Shown: positions 22,787 through 26,039 of the stretch, piece after piece | Position numbering within the stretch: position 1 is the stretch's first letter | Layout of the letters: every line of letters starts with the position of its first letter | DNA from: Bacillota bacterium | Lineage (GTDB): Bacteria; Bacillota; Clostridia; Tissierellales; Sedimentibacteraceae | Assembly: GCA_023453025.1 (NCBI GenBank) | Contig: JAEXUD010000049.1 | Span: 1-26,039, forward strand | Length of the DNA: 26,039 nt | Reading direction: 5' to 3' | Translations under genes and position numbers: made by a program | Notes under the pieces: generated by a model | Told to the model about the DNA's origin: nothing | The model's input: the letters and a program-made list of their open reading frames with translations, nothing else | The model's database searches: none

Positions 22787-24100
22787 TTACAAATGCATGC
22801 CATTAATTTCAGCAAAAGCGCTTCCAAACATAATTAAAACAATTATAGCAGCTAATGAAACAACTGCTGCTGACATAATCTTATACAAATGCTTTTCGCC
22901 TTGGATATATTCTGCAGCTAAGTGTGTTACTAACACAGTATTTCCGGAAAACAACAGCACAACTATAAATTGAATCCACGATGGTATAATTGTGTAAGCA
23001 GTGTGTGCAAGATGAGTCCAAAGAGTGTGACTGTAATAAGCCAGCACAATAAATTCAATCATTGCTGCAGCATATTGGTAAACAATACCCTTTTTTTGCA
23101 TTTCAGAATTAACCTCAAGGAGTTTTCTTATCTGTTCCTGAGTACTTCTGTTAGTTCGTTCGTTAATTACCTGAATTCTGCTTTGTATTACTTCTATTGC
23201 TGCTTTGTATTCCTCGCGCAGCAGGCTCAATTCCTCGTCTGTACTCTCCAGATCAGATAATACTTCATGAAGCGAATCTGTCATATTTTCAAAAATATTT
23301 AGATAGTTAATAAGATTAGAGTCTTGTTTTATGTTATTTTCTAATAAATTCAGTCTTGTATTAAGTTTTCTTATGCCATCACGGTTTACGTTCTGATAAG
23401 CTACCATTTTAGCAAAGCTGACTGCCAGCCACTCAATATCTTTCTCCAATTCGTCGGTATTGATATTTTCATCACTCAATGTTATTTTAGAATTAAGAAT
23501 ATTTATGAGCTGTTTTTCAAATTCTGATTTTTCACACTGTAGCTTAGTATTTCCATCCGTCAATTTGCGGCTAAGTTTCTGCAAGTGTATTAACTTCCCA
23601 AATAAGTAAGGCATATCATTTGACAGCATTTGTGAAGCTACTGCCTCTTCTAATGCTGCATAACAAAAATTTGATTCACACGACTCACTATTCCAAGACA
23701 GCAAAGAAAGTGCCCCTTTAATTGGTCCTTCCAAATCATCATCAACCAGTGAAACTACAACCTCATCCTTGTTAAACAGTTCCTCCAAGCTGCAATTATT
23801 GAAAAACACTGTCATTTTACCCGAAATATCTTTATCTTTAAACTCATTATCAATTCTTTTAAGTTTTTCCCAGGCGCTTTTATTGCTTGAGTTCTCTGAT
23901 TCAATTGCTGCCGCAACTATTGTCATTTTGTTTAAGCTATGCTGATACATATAAATGCAATCATTATGCTCCAAAAAATCCGGCGGAATATTTTGTGATA
24001 TTAATTCCAGTTGAAATTTATCTGCGACATCTGCTACAGTCGAAGCAATATTGCTTTTTTCATATTTAATATAGTAATATCGTATTGCAAAATTTATCAT
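22787..24100 (-). CDS. Unrecognised coiled-coil protein with three C-terminal membrane helices
   Basis: I do not recognise this 437-aa family. Residues 1-165 are a soluble domain with alternating strands and helices (IYMYQHSLNKMTIVAAAIES near 49-68). Residues about 165-335 are mostly charged helix with heptad-like spacing, likely a coiled coil. Then come three hydrophobic helices: about 341-360 (QYAAAMIEFIVLAYYSH), about 371-395 (IPSWIQFIVVLLFSGNTVLV) and about 410-430 (SAAVVSLAAIIVLIMFGSAF). The topology, soluble head plus long stalk plus C-terminal membrane bundle, recalls CorA-like or stress-sensing membrane proteins, but the GMN motif of CorA is absent, so I do not assign it. GAGGT precedes the ATG, and it is a single-gene unit with its own terminator. 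Confidence 0.65.
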   Translation of the reverse strand: MINFAIRYYYIKYEKSNIASTVADVADKFQLELISQNIPPDFLEHNDCIYMYQHSLNKMTIVAAAIESENSSNKSAWEKLKRIDNEFKDKDISGKMTVFFNNCSLEELFNKDEVVVSLVDDDLEGPIKGALSLLSWNSESCESNFCYAALEEAVASQMLSNDMPYLFGKLIHLQKLSRKLTDGNTKLQCEKSEFEKQLINILNSKITLSDENINTDELEKDIEWLAVSFAKMVAYQNVNRDGIRKLNTRLNLLENNIKQDSNLINYLNIFENMTDSLHEVLSDLESTDEELSLLREEYKAAIEVIQSRIQVINERTNRSTQEQIRKLLEVNSEMQKKGIVYQYAAAMIEFIVLAYYSHTLWTHLAHTAYTIIPSWIQFIVVLLFSGNTVLVTHLAAEYIQGEKHLYKIMSAAVVSLAAIIVLIMFGSAFAEINGMHL

Positions 24101-24139
24101 AACTACCTCTTGATATAACTTTAAGCATTAATTGTTATT

Positions 24140-24168
24140 ATTATATTACATTTTTTTACATCTATTAA
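24140..24168 (-). promoter_or_regulatory. Promoter of the coiled-coil membrane protein gene
   Basis: On the minus strand TTAATA (24168-24163) and a perfect TATAAT (24145-24140) are 17 bases apart. The start near 24133 would leave a leader of about 32 bases before the ATG. Confidence 0.45.
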
Positions 24169-24228
24169 TATTTGTTTGTTCAATGGATTTATGACCGAAA
24201 AAGCTTTTATTTGCTTGAAAAATTACGA

Positions 24229-24265
24229 GGGACGGAATTATTTTAAATATGAATAATTCCGTCCC
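24229..24265. terminator. 14-bp stem-loop after the ferritin-like gene
   Basis: GGGACGGAATTATT (24229-24242) pairs perfectly with 24252-24265 around a 9-base loop. It lies 29 bases past the stop of the ferritin-like gene. The downstream minus-strand sequence is TCGTAATTTTTC, a modest T-tract. Confidence 0.7.
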
Positions 24266-24294
24266 TTAAAACTAACATGACACTGTTTGCTATT

Positions 24295-24783
24295 TTAAAG
24301 CATCAAGTTCACACTCATTCGATTCTCTTTCTTTCTGTCAAGAACCATCTTTAAATGAGCCTTTTCTTCCTTAAGTATAATTTTCATTTCATCTTTTGCT
24401 AAATCCGGATAAAGTCTTTGCAACTCAATTACATACATAACTGTATCTCTCTCAGCCTTTTCGGCCAAATCAAAAATTTGATCTTTTGTATAAATGTTCT
24501 TGGCTTTTTCAATTAGTTCTTCGTCAAAAACAAGATTGTTATCAACAAGAGAATCCATATATCCTGCATCATTTTCATCTATTTCCACATCAACATCCTT
24601 TGCATGCTTATCTAGCAGCGCTTTATAAATTCCCTCGTGCCGTTCTTCATCCTTGGCCAATATATCGAAAAATCCTTCTCCTATTCTTGCTTCTGATGCA
24701 ATAGTTTTATAGAACTTCGCCGCTGCTGCTTCATTGTCTGCAATTGTTTTCAATAATTTCATACCATTCCACTTAACGCTCAT
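24295..24783 (-). CDS. Ferritin-like / rubrerythrin-type diiron protein
   Basis: A 162-aa four-helix-bundle protein of the rubrerythrin/ferritin-like superfamily. The helices carry the ligand pattern: E18 in DNEAAAAKFY, E46-x-x-H49 (EERHEGIY), E108 or E111 (LAEKAERDTVMYV), and E140-x-x-H143 (EEKAHLKMV). There is no C-terminal rubredoxin domain, so it is not a classical rubrerythrin and would need a separate electron donor for peroxide reduction; an iron-handling role is also possible. Length is normal for the domain alone. AAGGAGG precedes the ATG. A perfect inverted repeat 24 bases upstream is a candidate operator. It is cytosolic and in a single-gene unit ended by a stem-loop. Confidence 0.9.
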   Translation of the reverse strand: MSVKWNGMKLLKTIADNEAAAAKFYKTIASEARIGEGFFDILAKDEERHEGIYKALLDKHAKDVDVEIDENDAGYMDSLVDNNLVFDEELIEKAKNIYTKDQIFDLAEKAERDTVMYVIELQRLYPDLAKDEMKIILKEEKAHLKMVLDRKKENRMSVNLML

Positions 24784-24806
24784 TTGAAATCCTCCTTAAT
24801 ATTTTG

Positions 24807-24832
24807 TGTATTATTTACCCATTAATAATACA
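24807..24832. promoter_or_regulatory. Perfect inverted repeat upstream of the ferritin-like gene
   Basis: TGTATTATT (24807-24815) and AATAATACA (24824-24832) form a perfect 9-bp inverted repeat with an 8-base spacer, just upstream of the ribosome site. Position suits a repressor operator. The geometry does not match the 15-bp PerR box or the 19-bp Fur box, so the binding protein is not named. Confidence 0.5.
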
Positions 24833-24947
24833 TTCTAAACAGTTTTATGCTTTCTAAGGAGAATAAATAAACAACATCAACAATTAGATTTTTATCATCT
24901 CATAACATAGGCATTATTGTTATATCAGTAAAAATGCGCAGCAAATC

Positions 24948-25229
24948 CTATCCTTTTTCAGACCTTTTAAATTTAAATACAAATGGCATAAATAAAAAAA
25001 AACTAAAAATGTATATTATGACCTCAACTAAGTTATAATTTGGAATAACTACCAAAAATAATGGAAATGCAAAAATCAGATATAAAATCCAATGATTAGC
25101 TAATATATGCTCTGTTTCACAGACTTCACATCTGAATAGCTTTTTCCCTGACCATTCTCCTTGCCAGAATTCTTTTTGAATATTTTTATACTTGAATTTC
25201 GTTCCGCAATTCTCACACTTTTGAATCAC
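24948..25229 (-). CDS. Zinc-ribbon membrane protein, function unknown
   Basis: A 93-aa protein. It begins with a zinc ribbon: C-x2-C (KCENCGTKF, near residues 4-7) and a second C-x2-C (FRCEVCETEH) about 30 residues on. Two hydrophobic helices follow (WILYLIFAFPLFLVVI and LVEVIIYIFSFFLFMPFVF) and a basic tail. I place the start at GTG 25229, or TTG 25232 one codon earlier, because GGGGGG lies 5-8 bases upstream; a longer frame from TTG 25274 lacks a site and would begin almost at the predicted transcription start. Such small proteins are common in Firmicutes with no known role. It is monocistronic here; nothing in its neighbours explains it. Confidence 0.65.
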   Translation of the reverse strand: MIQKCENCGTKFKYKNIQKEFWQGEWSGKKLFRCEVCETEHILANHWILYLIFAFPLFLVVIPNYNLVEVIIYIFSFFLFMPFVFKFKRSEKG

Positions 25230-25285
25230 CAAGTCAACCCCCCATCTTTTATACTTGTAAAACTTCAATCCCAAATTACCATATT

Positions 25286-25314
25286 ATTGTAGCTCATTTA
25301 CATCTAAAATACAA
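25286..25314 (-). promoter_or_regulatory. Promoter of the zinc-ribbon membrane protein gene
   Basis: On the minus strand TTGTAT (25314-25309) and TACAAT (25291-25286) are exactly 17 bases apart. The start near 25279 supports the shorter start codon at 25229 or 25232. Confidence 0.45.
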
Positions 25315-25419
25315 ATTTTTGGCATAAATGTCTGATATATTTTTATTATTAATAAATACCTGAAAGTATTTAATTATTAATACATAAAATCTTTATAAGA
25401 ATTGTAGAAATATGCAAAA

Positions 25420-25448
25420 TGACGCCAACTGCTATTTAGTTGGCGCCA
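25420..25448 (-). terminator. Terminator of ilvC
   Basis: An 11-bp stem (25448-25438 with 25430-25420, one G-T pair) around a 7-base loop, followed on the minus strand by TTTTGCATATTT. It lies about 20 bases past the ilvC stop. Confidence 0.75.
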
Positions 25449-25466
25449 TGCGGGTATAGTACTTTT

Positions 25467-26039
25467 TTATTCCTGTCCTTCTGCAGGGTTTCCAATCCAG
25501 GACATCATCGATCTCAATTGCTTTCCTGTATCAATTATAGAATGATTAAGCTCCGTTTTTTTCATTGCATGGAATCTTGTTTTTCCTGCTTTGTTTTCTG
25601 AAATCCAGTCGTACGCAAATGTTCCGTCCTGGATATCACTCAACACCTTCTTCATAGACTTTCTTGTGTCTTCAGTTATAATTTTTGTTCCTGTTATATA
25701 ATCACCATATTCTGCGGTATCACTTATAGAATATCTCATATTTTCAAAGCCGCCCTCATAAATCAGGTCAACTATGAGCTTCATCTCATGTAAGCACTCA
25801 AAATATGCTATTTCCGGCTGATACCCTGCATCAGTCAATGTATCAAAGCCTGCTTTTATTAATTCTGTAATTCCTCCGCAAATAATCGCCTGTTCTCCAA
25901 ACAAATCCGTTTCAGTTTCTTCCTTGAAGGTTGTTTCAATAACACCTGCCCTTGTTCCTCCTATACCTTTAGCGTAAGCTAATGTAAGCTCCTTGCACCT
26001 TCCTGTGAAATCCTGATGTACAGCATAAACGTCCGGAAC
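25467..26039 (-). CDS. ilvC: Ketol-acid reductoisomerase, 3' part (runs off the right edge)
   Basis: The open frame continues to the window edge without a break: 190 residues and the stop are visible, starting VPDVYAVHQDFTGRCKELTL. This is the C-terminal knotted domain of ketol-acid reductoisomerase, the NADPH- and magnesium-dependent second step of valine, leucine and isoleucine synthesis. Visible marks: AYAKGIGGTRAGVIETTFKE, then DLFGEQAIICGGITELIKAG with the metal-side Glu, AYFECLHEMKLIVDLIYEGG, and the SDTAEYGDY segment shared by class I enzymes. The N-terminal Rossmann half, about 140 residues, lies outside the window. A hairpin terminator follows the stop. Other ilv or leu genes, if present, must be upstream beyond the edge. 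Confidence 0.95.
   Translation of the reverse strand, partial: VPDVYAVHQDFTGRCKELTLAYAKGIGGTRAGVIETTFKEETETDLFGEQAIICGGITELIKAGFDTLTDAGYQPEIAYFECLHEMKLIVDLIYEGGFENMRYSISDTAEYGDYITGTKIITEDTRKSMKKVLSDIQDGTFAYDWISENKAGKTRFHAMKKTELNHSIIDTGKQLRSMMSWIGNPAEGQE

Overview
The window is AT-rich and tightly packed, with Shine-Dalgarno-led genes of clostridial character. It carries a rubrerythrin-like diiron protein, an aldehyde:ferredoxin oxidoreductase (AOR) family protein, an SLH-domain surface protein, csaA, and frequent GTG or TTG starts. This suggests a low-GC anaerobic Firmicute (Clostridia or Tissierellia, perhaps an amino-acid fermenter such as Sedimentibacter). The genus is a guess from gene style, not something the sequence proves.

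Layout. 1-2.1 kb: a bifunctional PAS-GGDEF-HD-GYP c-di-GMP protein on the minus strand with a clear promoter and terminator. 2.15-4.13 kb: a minus-strand run of four genes (SHOCT membrane protein, SanA/YdcF-like protein, CsaA, flavodoxin). 4.13-4.5 kb: the tail of a dead GNAT gene and a 60-bp palindrome. 4.5-6.1 kb: an E2-like acyltransferase without its catalytic His, and a GNAT acetyltransferase. 6.2-9.5 kb: an M20 amidohydrolase (+), a phosphoribosyltransferase/flavin-reductase pair (-) and a lipoprotein (+). 9.5-11.1 kb: SDR-type threonine dehydrogenase (tdh), whose 3' end runs into a decayed, once translationally coupled pair (TudS-like desulfidase and a membrane protein). 11.3-13.05 kb: a divergent Crp/Fnr regulator and nucleoside hydrolase sharing a small promoter region with a palindrome between them. 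13.1-17.3 kb: an unrecognised 345-aa protein, kynureninase and a short AOR-like protein on the minus strand, plus a start-codon remnant of a second tdh-like gene wedged against the kynU stop. 17.3-18.0 kb: a gene-poor stretch with two strong inverted repeats. 18.0-19.35 kb: an OmpR-type regulator with a degenerate receiver and a TetR/DhaS-type regulator. 19.4-22.4 kb: a large acidic SLH surface protein. 22.8-25.3 kb: an unrecognised coiled-coil membrane protein, a ferritin-like protein and a zinc-ribbon membrane protein. 25.4-26.04 kb: the 3' part of ilvC, running off the right edge.

How it fits together. The window looks like ordinary chromosome with amino-acid and nucleoside catabolism (tdh, kynU, M20 hydrolase, nucleoside hydrolase, phosphoribosyltransferase), single regulators beside their likely targets, and a cell-surface gene. 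Three sites carry dead genes or fragments (4.16-4.29, 10.5-11.1 and 14.33-14.38 kb). Two of them sit exactly at the 3' ends of tdh and kynU, which points to past deletions. I see no tRNA, rRNA, CRISPR array, intact insertion sequence or phage module. I do not see a clearly new multi-gene system. The most informative signals are the decayed TudS/membrane pair, the tdh start-site remnant, the Crp/nucleoside-hydrolase promoter architecture and the AOR-like/kynureninase pairing.
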